From Actinomycetota bacterium (GTDB taxonomy: Bacteria; Actinomycetota; Acidimicrobiia; Acidimicrobiales; Microtrichaceae), in assembly GCA_009700815.1 (NCBI GenBank), contig WLLG01000105.1:1-7204 (forward strand): DNA of 7,204 bases, read 5' to 3'. The notes beneath the pieces were generated by a model that worked only from the letters and a program-made list of their open reading frames with translations, made no database searches and had not been told where the DNA came from. The position numbers were made by a program, and so were the translations under genes. Below, piece after piece: positions 1-6,668 of this stretch (positions are counted from its first letter, which is position 1; each line of letters starts with the position of its first letter).

Positions 1-165
1 CTGGAGCCTTCTTGGCTGGAGCCTTCTTGGCTGGAGCCTTCTTGGCTGGAGCCTTCTTGGCTGGAGCCTTCTTGGCTGGAGCCTTCTTGGCTGGAGCCTT
101 CTTGGCTGGTGCCTTACGTGCAGGCGCCTTCTTGGCTGGTGCCTTCTTGGCTGGTGCTTTCTTAG
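1..165. repeat. 15-bp tandem repeat encoding AKKAP units
   Basis: Seven identical copies of the plus-strand unit CTGGAGCCTTCTTGG fill bases 1-105. Diverged copies follow at 106-120 (ending TTACGTG), 121-135, 136-150 and 151-165. On the minus strand, in the frame of the ribonuclease gene, each unit encodes Ala-Lys-Lys-Ala-Pro; the 106-120 unit gives Ala-Arg-Lys-Ala-Pro. The identical copies lie distal in the gene and the degenerate ones proximal, which suggests recent expansion towards the 3' end. The array continues beyond the window, so its copy number is unknown. It resembles the Lys/Ala/Pro-rich tails of histone H1-like and actinobacterial HU-type proteins, which bind nucleic acid non-specifically. 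Confidence 0.95.
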
Positions 166-1276
166 CTGCTTTCTTCACTGCCACTTTTGCCTCCTCGGCC
201 GGCTCCATGGGGAGCAATGGTTGTTTAATGCTGCCCTTGGAACGGCCCTTTGAATCCGAAGATTCCTCGGGCTGTTTCTGGGACTGCGATCCGACTTCGA
301 GTTGTTCGAAGTCGGCAAGTGCAAGGTCGATACCACGTCGTGGCGTATCGAATCCCTGCACGATAAAAGAGCGAACCTCTCCCATGGCCAAAACTTCCTT
401 GGCACTTCGGGGGGCCGGTTCGCCCATTGATTTGAGTGAGACATAACAACGAGCGCCATCTACATCTAGGTATGCGCCGTGTGAGGAGAAGTCGGTAACT
501 GTTGCACTGACGGTTGCGCCGAGTTGGTGAGCAGTGACAAAGGTAAGAAAATTGCCGGGGGTGTTAATTGGAGTCGCCGACTTGTTTCGAGATCGCGAGG
601 CTGAGCTTGTTTGAGTCGATGCGGAAGACGCATCTCGAGAGGTGGCCTTGCTGGTGGAACGCTCGGCACGAGTGGGGCTATCAGATCCGGCGCGGGTTGA
701 GGCTGCCTTCTTCGCCGAAGGCTTGGGGGCGGCGGTCTGTTTCGGACTGGCCTGAGCCGTTGAAGCAGATGGTCGCTTCGCCGCCGGAGACCTTGTGGGG
801 GATCCAGTCGGCGAGTCGTCTCGCTTTTTCTCCCGCACTGCTCGTCGGCTTACTGGACCGCGAACCGGAACTCGTGGAACGAAAACCCATCCAACTCCGG
901 GAACTGGTTTTCCGCCCCAGAGTCGACCCTCTGAAAACAGCCACTCATAAGTTGCGTGGAACTCTTGGAACGAATCGTTCGAGAGGATTGTTGCACCAGA
1001 GCGCTCTGCGATCTGAAGGACGAAGGCGTCCCCTCGACCAACTGCACCTGCAGGAGGAGTCAGCAACTCTCCTGCGAGCACACCCTCTTCGTAAATCTCT
1101 TTTTCGGATACGTCAATGCGATGAGCAAACGTTGCGTCAACGACGACGACCACATTGTCGAAACTGTGCTCGCTCGTGAAATCGCGAACAGCCTGATCGA
1201 GTTGCGCGAGCGAAGGAGCGGTGCGCCCTTCGGTTGCGATGTTCGAGCCGTCTACGACTAGGTGAGTGTTTGCCAT
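1..1276 (-). CDS. NYN/PIN (Zc3h12a-like) ribonuclease with S1 domain and AKKAP-repeat tail, 3' end outside window
   Basis: This frame starts at ATG 1276 and stays open for 425 codons to the window edge, so the C-terminus is missing. Residues 1-135 resemble the Zc3h12a-like NYN ribonuclease family. They include VVDGSN (Asp9, Asn12), a VVVVVDAT strand (Asp47), a TPP segment followed by GRGDAF (Asp83), and SNDSF (Asp101). These align with the metal-binding acidic residues of MCPIP1/Zc3h12a enzymes, including the TPS...DD...SND order. Residues 142-240 are a Ser/Thr/Ala/Lys-rich linker, probably disordered. Residues about 245-321 look like an S1 OB-fold (VTDFSSHGAYLDV, then EVLAMGEV and a final RRGIDLAL). 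From residue 368 the chain becomes AKKAP repeats. The predicted role is a cytoplasmic endoribonuclease held on RNA by S1 and the cationic tail. The domains are seen by motif; the substrate is unknown. It is divergent from the HAD gene. No Shine-Dalgarno precedes the ATG. Confidence 0.87.
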   Translation of the reverse strand, partial: MANTHLVVDGSNIATEGRTAPSLAQLDQAVRDFTSEHSFDNVVVVVDATFAHRIDVSEKEIYEEGVLAGELLTPPAGAVGRGDAFVLQIAERSGATILSNDSFQEFHATYEWLFSEGRLWGGKPVPGVGWVFVPRVPVRGPVSRRAVREKKRDDSPTGSPTRSPAAKRPSASTAQASPKQTAAPKPSAKKAASTRAGSDSPTRAERSTSKATSRDASSASTQTSSASRSRNKSATPINTPGNFLTFVTAHQLGATVSATVTDFSSHGAYLDVDGARCYVSLKSMGEPAPRSAKEVLAMGEVRSFIVQGFDTPRRGIDLALADFEQLEVGSQSQKQPEESSDSKGRSKGSIKQPLLPMEPAEEAKVAVKKAAKKAPAKKAPAKKAPARKAPAKKAPAKKAPAKKAPAKKAPAKKAPAKKAPAKKAP

Positions 1277-1282
1277 CCCGAG

Positions 1283-1310
1283 TCATTAGTGAACCAGAGT
1301 TTGCGATCAA
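1283..1310 (-). promoter_or_regulatory. Possible promoter of the NYN-S1 ribonuclease gene
   Basis: On the minus strand, TTGATC (1310-1305) resembles a -35 box. After 16 bp it is followed by TAATGA (1288-1283), which ends 6 nt before the ATG at 1276. That spacing would place the transcription start at or next to the start codon, giving a leaderless mRNA, consistent with the absence of a Shine-Dalgarno sequence. The -10 match to consensus is poor, as it lacks the final T, so this is a tentative call. Confidence 0.3.
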
Positions 1311-1388
1311 AACCGCGCAATTCTTCAAGGTTGTTCGAGGGAATGTTTTTTCTGTTTGGCGGCGAACAATTCGACTGCGCACATGCAG

Positions 1389-1403
1389 TACCCCTAGGGG
1401 GTA
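1389..1403. promoter_or_regulatory. CsoR/FrmR-type operator-like inverted repeat upstream of the HAD gene
   Basis: The site reads TACCCC-TAG-GGGGTA, with a perfect CCCCTAGGGG core at 1391-1400 and a further T at 1404. A C-tract and G-tract bounded by TA on both sides is the hallmark of operators bound by the CsoR/RcnR/FrmR family, the copper-, nickel- or formaldehyde-responsive repressors. It lies 22 bp before the HAD start codon and covers the position where a -35 box would sit for the TAGGCT -10 element. That is a repressing position. The sequence is directly seen; assignment to a regulator is inference, and no regulator gene of this family is in the window. Confidence 0.4.
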
Positions 1404-1412
1404 TCTACCTTC

Positions 1413-1418
1413 TAGGCT
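1413..1418 (+). promoter_or_regulatory. -10 element (TAGGCT) for a leaderless HAD transcript
   Basis: TAGGCT fits the actinobacterial TANNNT -10 motif and ends exactly 7 nt before ATG 1426. This predicts a transcription start at the A of the start codon. There is no purine-rich Shine-Dalgarno in the preceding 20 bases, as expected for a leaderless mRNA. No recognisable -35 box is present; its expected position is occupied by the operator-like inverted repeat. Confidence 0.45.
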
Positions 1419-1425
1419 CATCTAG

Positions 1426-2058
1426 ATGTACGACGCGGTGTTTTTTGATTTTGGGGGCGTGATTTTGTCGAGCCCCTTCGAAGCATTTGAGGTCTATGAA
1501 GAGCGAAGCAATCTTCCGCTCGGAACGTTGCGAACAATCAACTCGCAGAACCCAAACTCGAATGCATGGGCTCGACTCGAGCGCGGCGAACTCTCTATCG
1601 ACGAGTTTGTCCTGGTCTTCCAGACTGAGGCGCTTGAGCTTGGCTATGAGGTCGATGGGATGCACGTGCTGGGGTGCCTAAGTGGTGAGATTCGCCCAGC
1701 GATGGTCGAGGCGGTGCGACGCTGCCAACTGGAGATGGGCACGGCACTCCTGACTAACAACTTCGTCGCAGCAAGCCCGAATTGGTCCTCTGGGGGGAGT
1801 TTCGCGGCCCTCCTGCCCTTGTTTGACGTGGTTGTTGAATCCTCGACGGCAGGTTGCCGAAAGCCCGAACGGCAGTTCTATGAGATCGCACTGCAGCAGA
1901 TGCAGGTTGAGGCGAGTCGTGTGGTCTTCCTTGATGACCTAGGGATCAATCTGAAGCCAGCACGCGAACTTGGCATGTGGACAATCAAAGTTGAGGATCC
2001 AGATGTTGCATTGCAGGAACTCGAAGACCTGCTCGGAATCGATCTTGGTCGGGGCTGA
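1426..2058 (+). CDS. HAD-superfamily hydrolase (epoxide-hydrolase N-domain-like phosphatase type)
   Basis: The 210-residue protein has the four HAD motifs in order. Motif I is FFDFGGV with the nucleophile Asp8. Motif II is ALLTNN (Thr110). Motif III is CRKPERQFY (Lys146). Motif IV is VVFLDDLGIN (Asp170, Asp171), followed by the ARELGM stretch. The second motif-I Asp of typical phosphatases is replaced by Gly (DFGG). This is usual in the HAD subgroup related to the N-terminal domain of soluble epoxide hydrolase and ACAD10, where the nucleophile Asp is retained. Residues 15-90 form a helical cap of C1 type. It probably acts as a cytoplasmic phosphatase or related hydrolase; the substrate cannot be read from sequence. 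The start at 1426 places motif I at the usual distance from the N-terminus. The gene stands alone, divergent from the ribonuclease gene and convergent with kgd. Confidence 0.88.
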   Translation: MYDAVFFDFGGVILSSPFEAFEVYEERSNLPLGTLRTINSQNPNSNAWARLERGELSIDEFVLVFQTEALELGYEVDGMHVLGCLSGEIRPAMVEAVRRCQLEMGTALLTNNFVAASPNWSSGGSFAALLPLFDVVVESSTAGCRKPERQFYEIALQQMQVEASRVVFLDDLGINLKPARELGMWTIKVEDPDVALQELEDLLGIDLGRG

Positions 2059-2078
2059 TCGGCGGACCTCACCAAGGC

Positions 2079-5000
2079 CTAGTGGAATCGGCGGCCGTTG
2101 CCTTTTGGTGGGAGAGGAGCGAAAGCAGCGTTCAGAATCATGTCCTGTTCCTGTTCATGGATTGCGTGACTTCCGGTTGCAGGGCTTCCCTCGTCCGCTC
2201 GGCTCACCCGGCGAATTTCAAAGCGCTCACCAAGTGCCTCGTACAAGTGGCCTTTCACAAAATTCCAAGGTCCCATGTTTTCGGGTTCCTCCTGAAGCCA
2301 CACAATCTCCGTTGCGTTTGGGAATCGATCAAGTTCTTTTGCTACGGCTTCGTACGGCCACGGGTACAACTGCTCCACTCGCGCGACGGCGGTGTGGACT
2401 CCAAGTTCGTCTCGGCGTGTGATTGCCTCTTGGCCGACTTTGCCAGATGCAAGTACTAGGCGTGTGACCGAAGCAGCATCTAGGTCTACAGAAGAGTCGC
2501 CGAGCAACTCCTCAAAAGTGCCATGCGTCAGCGCGTCTACGGGTGAGCGCCAACGCTTATCGCGAAGGCCGGACTTTGGCGTCGTGATGATGAGTGGCTT
2601 TCGAACACTTCGCTTCACCTGACGACGAAGCAGGTGGAAATACTGTGCAGCAGTGGTTGGTTGACAAACTTGGATGTTGTCCTCGGCGCAGAGAGTTAGG
2701 AAGCGCTCGATTCGACTCGAGGAGTGTTCCGGCCCTTGGCCCTCGTAACCGTGCGGAAGAAGCATGACAAGACCAGATGTCTGTCCCCATTTATCTTCTG
2801 CGGCGACGATGTACTGATCGATGATGATTTGAGCACCGTTGGCAAAATCTCCGAACTGTGCCTCCCACATCACGAGTGCCTCGGGGTTCTGGACTGTGTA
2901 GCCGTATTCGAATCCCAGAGCCGCGTACTCGCTCAACAGCGAGTCATAGATCCACAACTGTGTATGAGGAGGGTTGGCCAGCTGAGCAAGGGGCGTGAAC
3001 TCGGCACCAGTCTCGTGGCAGAACAGCGTTGAGTGTCGATTCGAAAATGTTCCCCTGCGCGAATCTTGGCCGGCAAGACGAACCGAGGTGCCCTCAGTGA
3101 GCAGGGTCCCAAAGGCCAATGATTCAGCTAAGGCCCAATCAACTTGGCCTGCCTGCAACATTGCGTCGCGGGCAGCAAACTGCTTGGCGAGCTTGGTGTG
3201 CACAAAAAATTCCGGTGGCGCTGTACTGAGGACGGTGTAGACCGACTCGAGTTCCTCTGCTGTTGCTGCAGTGGCGGCATGCGGCAGAACACCCTTGTTA
3301 GGCGGATGCGGCGAGGCGAGGTACTCCTCCTCTGGCGCGCTTTGGCGAGTCTCGTCGAGGGCAGTCTGCAAGCGGCCTTGAAAATCGGCCAAGGCCTGTT
3401 CGGCCTCTTCGAGTGTGAAGTCACCGCGTCGCACGAGAGTCTCGACATAACGCATACGCACGTTGCGAAGATTGCTGATGGTCCGATACATCAGTGGCTG
3501 TGTATAGCTGGGATCGTCGCCCTCATTGTGGCCGTGACGGCGATAACACACCATGTCGATCACTACGTCTTTGTGGAACCGCTGACGGTATGCAAAGGCG
3601 AGTCGTGCCACTCGCACACATGCCTCTGGGTCATCACCATTGACGTGAATGATGGGAGCCTGGACGGCTTTCGCGATGTCGGTGCAGTACTCGGATGAAC
3701 GCGCAGACTCGGGAGGAGTCGTGAAGCCGAGCTGGTTGTTGACAATCACGTGGATGGTGCCGCCAACGCGGTAGCCCTTGATGAGCGACAAGTTGAGTGT
3801 CTCGGCAACCACGCCCTGACCAGCAAATGCAGCATCACCGTGCATCAGGATGGGCAACACCGGAAAGCGACGCTCGCGATCATGGGGAATTGCATCCATG
3901 CGGGCGCGTGTCATTCCTTCAACGACCGGGTTCACAGCCTCAAGGTGAGATGGATTGGCTGCGAGCCCAACTGGCAGTTCTACGCCTGAGCGAGCGACGA
4001 AGGTTCCTTCGGCGCCAAGGTGGTACTTCACATCGCCGGAACCCTGAATCGATGCAGGGTCTACATAGCCTTCAAACTCGCGGAATAACTGTGAGTAGGA
4101 CTTTCCAACGATATTAGCTAGGACGTTTAGGCGGCCGCGGTGCGACATGCCTAACACTGCAGAGTCCAAGCCCTGATCTGCGGCTTCTTCTAACAGCGCA
4201 TCCAGAATCGGAATCAGCGACTCGGCTCCTTCAAGGCCAAATCGTTTCTGGCCCAAGTACTTCGTAGCCAGAAACTTCTCGAGTGCTTCAGCTGCGTTGA
4301 GCCGTCCCAGAATATGTCGCTGATCGTCTACGGGAAGCTTTGTGGGTGCACCCTCAACCTGTTCTTGGATCCAACGCTTCTCTGCAGGCTCTTGGATGTG
4401 CATGAACTCGATACCTACCGTTCGGCAGTAGGCATCTCGCAGCACGTGCAATAAGTCCCCAAGGGACCGTTTTCGAATCCCTCCTACTGGCGCGTAGATC
4501 CCAACATCTCCGCCGGTCAGGAACTCACGGTCGAGATCCCAAATGGTCAGGCCGTAGGTTGCTGGATCAAGCTCGGCGTGCATCTCTGGCTGCTTGGCCG
4601 AGAGCGGATCAAGATCCGCAATGAGGTGCCCGCGAACGCGATGCATGTTGATCAGAGTTGAGACCTGCATCTGCTTTTCTATTTGCGAGGATTCGTGGTC
4701 GGCGGGGTTTACATCTTGGCGCCAGCGCACTGCCTCGTAGGGAACACCCACTGAGCGAAAGATCTCTTCATAAAAATCATCTCCGCCCAGGAGAAGATCA
4801 TGAATCTTCTTTAGCATCATCCCTGACTCTGCGCCCTGAATGATTCGATGGTCATAGGTAGAGGACAGCGTGATGACTTTGGAGATTCCCAACTCGGCAA
4901 TGGTGTGTGGGTCTGCGCCAGCGAACCCGGTGGGATAGTCCAGTGAGCCTGCACCAACGATGGTTCCCTGTCCGGGCATGAGCCGCGGCACCGAACGCTC

Positions 5001-5807
5001 AGTCCCGATTGTGCCTGGATTCGTCAGCGTGACCGTGACCCCGGCAAAATCTTCAACCGTCAGCTTGTTGGTCTTAGCCTTGCGGATGAGGTCGTCGTAG
5101 ACAGCCGTGAACTGCGCAAAGTCCATCTCGTTTGCATTGCGGATACACGGCACCACGAGGGAGCGTGAACCATCGCGCTTTTCCATGTCGATGGCGATAC
5201 CCAAGCTGACCTGAGCGTTGCGAATGATTCGGGGCTCGCCTTCGGGGCCCTCAAGGTAGGCAGCGTTCATCTGAGGAAGATGATCGGCAATGGCCCGAAC
5301 CAGTGCATAGCCAATCAGGTGTGTGAAGCTGACCTTGCCGCCACGGGTACGACCGAGGTAGCCGTTAATGACACTGCGGTTCACTTCCAGAAGCTTTGCT
5401 GGAACCTCTCGATAAGAAGTTGCGGTGGGTACTCCAAGGCTGGCCTGCATGTTGGTGACAATGCGTGCCCCGACTCCCCGAATGGGGTGCCCAAGCAGTT
5501 CTTCCTGTGGCTCTGGCGCTGATGGGGTTTGCGGAACTGGCGAATTTGTAGCCGCAACGGCTGCTGGATCTGAGCCCTCTGCTAAAGGTGAAGCCTCAGC
5601 TGGGACTGCCTGAGCAGCGGCGTTTGCACCTTGGGGTGCAGCCTGTTTTACGGGCTGGCTTGGTGGCAGATTCTGGGGGTGATAGCCCTCAAAGAAGTCT
5701 CGCCAGGTCTCGGCTACCGAGTTGGGGTCTTCGAGGAACTGTGCATGCATCTCTTCAACCAACCATGCGTTGGGTCCAAGAGGGTCAGGGGAATGATTTT
5801 CGGCCAC
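2079..5807 (-). CDS. kgd: Multifunctional 2-oxoglutarate decarboxylase/dehydrogenase, E2-E1 fusion (Kgd/OdhA/SucA type)
   Basis: This enzyme decarboxylates 2-oxoglutarate with thiamine diphosphate and serves the E1 role, with an added E2-type domain, in the actinobacterial 2-oxoglutarate dehydrogenase complex of the TCA cycle. From GTG 5807 it is 1242 residues; mycobacterial Kgd is about 1230. Residues 13-42 are the E1o N-terminal helix (NAWLVEEM...WRDFFEGY). Residues 45-100 are an Ala/Pro linker. Residues 106-342 are the succinyltransferase-like domain with STYDHRIIQG (His320). The E1 part follows: SHRG (555-557), the ThDP motif GDAAFAGQG (657-665) closing with NNQ (690-692), RRHGHNEGDDPSY near 757-768, the pyrimidine-binding domain from about 899, and HGYEGQGPEHSS from 1019. 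There is no lipoyl domain, as is normal for this family. An upstream GTG at 5873 and ATG at 5867 are alternative starts. In relatives, GarA/OdhI FHA proteins inhibit it and acetyl-CoA activates it. Confidence 0.96.
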   Translation of the reverse strand: MAENHSPDPLGPNAWLVEEMHAQFLEDPNSVAETWRDFFEGYHPQNLPPSQPVKQAAPQGANAAAQAVPAEASPLAEGSDPAAVAATNSPVPQTPSAPEPQEELLGHPIRGVGARIVTNMQASLGVPTATSYREVPAKLLEVNRSVINGYLGRTRGGKVSFTHLIGYALVRAIADHLPQMNAAYLEGPEGEPRIIRNAQVSLGIAIDMEKRDGSRSLVVPCIRNANEMDFAQFTAVYDDLIRKAKTNKLTVEDFAGVTVTLTNPGTIGTERSVPRLMPGQGTIVGAGSLDYPTGFAGADPHTIAELGISKVITLSSTYDHRIIQGAESGMMLKKIHDLLLGGDDFYEEIFRSVGVPYEAVRWRQDVNPADHESSQIEKQMQVSTLINMHRVRGHLIADLDPLSAKQPEMHAELDPATYGLTIWDLDREFLTGGDVGIYAPVGGIRKRSLGDLLHVLRDAYCRTVGIEFMHIQEPAEKRWIQEQVEGAPTKLPVDDQRHILGRLNAAEALEKFLATKYLGQKRFGLEGAESLIPILDALLEEAADQGLDSAVLGMSHRGRLNVLANIVGKSYSQLFREFEGYVDPASIQGSGDVKYHLGAEGTFVARSGVELPVGLAANPSHLEAVNPVVEGMTRARMDAIPHDRERRFPVLPILMHGDAAFAGQGVVAETLNLSLIKGYRVGGTIHVIVNNQLGFTTPPESARSSEYCTDIAKAVQAPIIHVNGDDPEACVRVARLAFAYRQRFHKDVVIDMVCYRRHGHNEGDDPSYTQPLMYRTISNLRNVRMRYVETLVRRGDFTLEEAEQALADFQGRLQTALDETRQSAPEEEYLASPHPPNKGVLPHAATAATAEELESVYTVLSTAPPEFFVHTKLAKQFAARDAMLQAGQVDWALAESLAFGTLLTEGTSVRLAGQDSRRGTFSNRHSTLFCHETGAEFTPLAQLANPPHTQLWIYDSLLSEYAALGFEYGYTVQNPEALVMWEAQFGDFANGAQIIIDQYIVAAEDKWGQTSGLVMLLPHGYEGQGPEHSSSRIERFLTLCAEDNIQVCQPTTAAQYFHLLRRQVKRSVRKPLIITTPKSGLRDKRWRSPVDALTHGTFEELLGDSSVDLDAASVTRLVLASGKVGQEAITRRDELGVHTAVARVEQLYPWPYEAVAKELDRFPNATEIVWLQEEPENMGPWNFVKGHLYEALGERFEIRRVSRADEGSPATGSHAIHEQEQDMILNAAFAPLPPKGNGRRFH

Positions 5808-5814
5808 GATCCTG

Positions 5815-5820
5815 AGACTA
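5815..5820 (-). promoter_or_regulatory. -10 element (TAGTCT) for a leaderless kgd transcript from GTG 5807
   Basis: On the minus strand TAGTCT (5820-5815) matches TANNNT and is followed by exactly 7 nt before GTG 5807. This is the same spacing as at the HAD gene. It supports GTG 5807 as the translation start and would leave the two upstream in-frame starts outside the mRNA. The -35 region is not recognisable. An AGG triplet at 5813-5811 lies too close to the GTG for a normal Shine-Dalgarno. Confidence 0.42.
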
Positions 5821-5882
5821 CCGGTAGCTCGCAGGTCTGAAGTGCCGCTAGAGCGAGTGCGGCCCATGGACACCTGAACGCA

Positions 5883-5888
5883 TAGATT
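5883..5888 (+). promoter_or_regulatory. -10 element (TAGATT) for a leaderless xthA-thioesterase transcript
   Basis: TAGATT matches TANNNT and ends 6 nt before GTG 5895. The spacing is compatible with transcription starting at the first base of the GTG. No Shine-Dalgarno fits between them. The kgd start at 5807 leaves an 87-bp divergent spacer that holds both promoters back to back. Confidence 0.42.
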
Positions 5889-5894
5889 GGGACT

Positions 5895-6668
5895 GTGCTT
5901 GTCGCCACCTGGAATGTGAACTCACTCAATGCCCGAATGGAGCGCGTCTCCGAATGGCTCAGCGAGGTTCAACCCGATGTGCTGTGCATGCAAGAGACAA
6001 AGATGACGGACGAACAGTTTCCGTCATTGGATTTCTTGCAGCTGGGCTACGAGAGCGTCCACTTTGGTCAGGGCCGCTGGAATGGGGTCGCCATACTTTC
6101 AAAAGTTGGTCTGACAGACCCGTTGTTTGGTTTTGCTGATGGCCGCGAACCAGATGTGGATGCTCGCATTGTGTGGGCTACCTGCGGCGGAGTACGGATT
6201 TGTTCGGTCTATGTGCCCAACGGGCGCGAGCTAACCAATGATCACTACACCTACAAGCTGGATTGGTTTGGGCGGCTTCGAGCGCATCTAGATGCGAACC
6301 ATTCCCCAGAAGAGAAGCTGGTCATTCTGGGTGACTTCAACGTTGCGCCCACTGACATCGATGTCTGGAGCCCAGCTGCCTTTGAGGGCGGAACTCACGT
6401 CAGCCAGCCTGAACGTGACGCCCTGCAGCGACTCAAGGACTGGGGCCTTGTGGACACGCTTCGCGAGCGCTACCCGCAAGACCAGATCTATTCGTTCTGG
6501 GATTACCGCAACGGCGACTTCCATAAACGCCGTGGCGTGCGAATCGACTTTTTGTTATCCACTCCTGCTCTTGCTGAGCACTGTTCTGCAGACCTCATCG
6601 ATCGCAATGCTCGCAAGGGGACCAAACCCTCTGACCATGCTCCGGTCATGGGAGTCTTTGACCTATGA
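5895..6668 (+). CDS. xthA: Exodeoxyribonuclease III (AP endonuclease, EEP family)
   Basis: The 257-residue protein is a full-length exonuclease III, similar in size to E. coli XthA (268 residues). It cleaves 5' of abasic sites and removes 3'-blocking groups in base excision repair, with a divalent metal. The family's catalytic signatures are all present. They are MLVATWNVNS (Asn7), CMQETKM (Glu34), VYVPNG (Tyr106), LGDFNVAP (Asp147, Asn149), RIDFLL (Asp218) and the final SDHAPV (Asp247, His248). The GTG start at 5895 puts the first beta strand directly at the N-terminus, as is usual for the family. It is divergent from kgd. Its TGA stop overlaps the ATG of the next gene as ATGA, so the two are probably co-transcribed and translationally coupled. 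Nothing is broken or missing. Confidence 0.95.
   Translation: MLVATWNVNSLNARMERVSEWLSEVQPDVLCMQETKMTDEQFPSLDFLQLGYESVHFGQGRWNGVAILSKVGLTDPLFGFADGREPDVDARIVWATCGGVRICSVYVPNGRELTNDHYTYKLDWFGRLRAHLDANHSPEEKLVILGDFNVAPTDIDVWSPAAFEGGTHVSQPERDALQRLKDWGLVDTLRERYPQDQIYSFWDYRNGDFHKRRGVRIDFLLSTPALAEHCSADLIDRNARKGTKPSDHAPVMGVFDL
6650..6654 (+). promoter_or_regulatory. Ribosome binding site (GGGAG) for the thioesterase gene
   Basis: GGGAG lies inside the 3' end of xthA, 10 nt before ATG 6665. A Shine-Dalgarno sequence here fits an operon-internal gene that has no promoter of its own. It contrasts with the first genes of each transcript in this window, which lack one. Confidence 0.45.

Noticed and set aside
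1..165. Short regular repeats that might suggest a CRISPR array.
   Set aside because: The units are 15 bp, directly contiguous, without spacers, and in frame with a protein gene.
12..446. Plus-strand open frame with an AGAFL repeat that could be read as a membrane or structural repeat protein.
   Set aside because: It is the complement of the AKKAP-coding array. The minus frame through the same bases continues into a recognisable S1 domain and nuclease, while this frame has no recognisable domain.
568..1179. Plus-strand open frame of 203 codons.
   Set aside because: It is antisense to the linker and nuclease domain of the minus-strand gene. Its translation is Arg/Leu-rich with no recognisable family, as expected of a shadow frame.
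2050..2110. Possible bidirectional terminator between the convergent HAD and kgd genes; an 8-bp direct repeat ATCGGCGG at 2058-2065 and 2087-2094.
   Set aside because: No stable GC-rich hairpin with a T-run could be found. The repeat is direct rather than inverted, and its second copy lies within kgd coding sequence.
3144..3698. Plus-strand open frame of 184 codons inside kgd.
   Set aside because: It lies entirely antisense to conserved E1 sequence, is Cys/His-rich without a family match, and has no independent promoter or Shine-Dalgarno support.
2079..5807. Absence of a lipoyl domain in the E2-like part of Kgd, which could look like a deletion.
   Set aside because: Actinobacterial Kgd/OdhA enzymes normally lack a lipoyl domain and use lipoyl groups of a separate E2, so this is the family norm.
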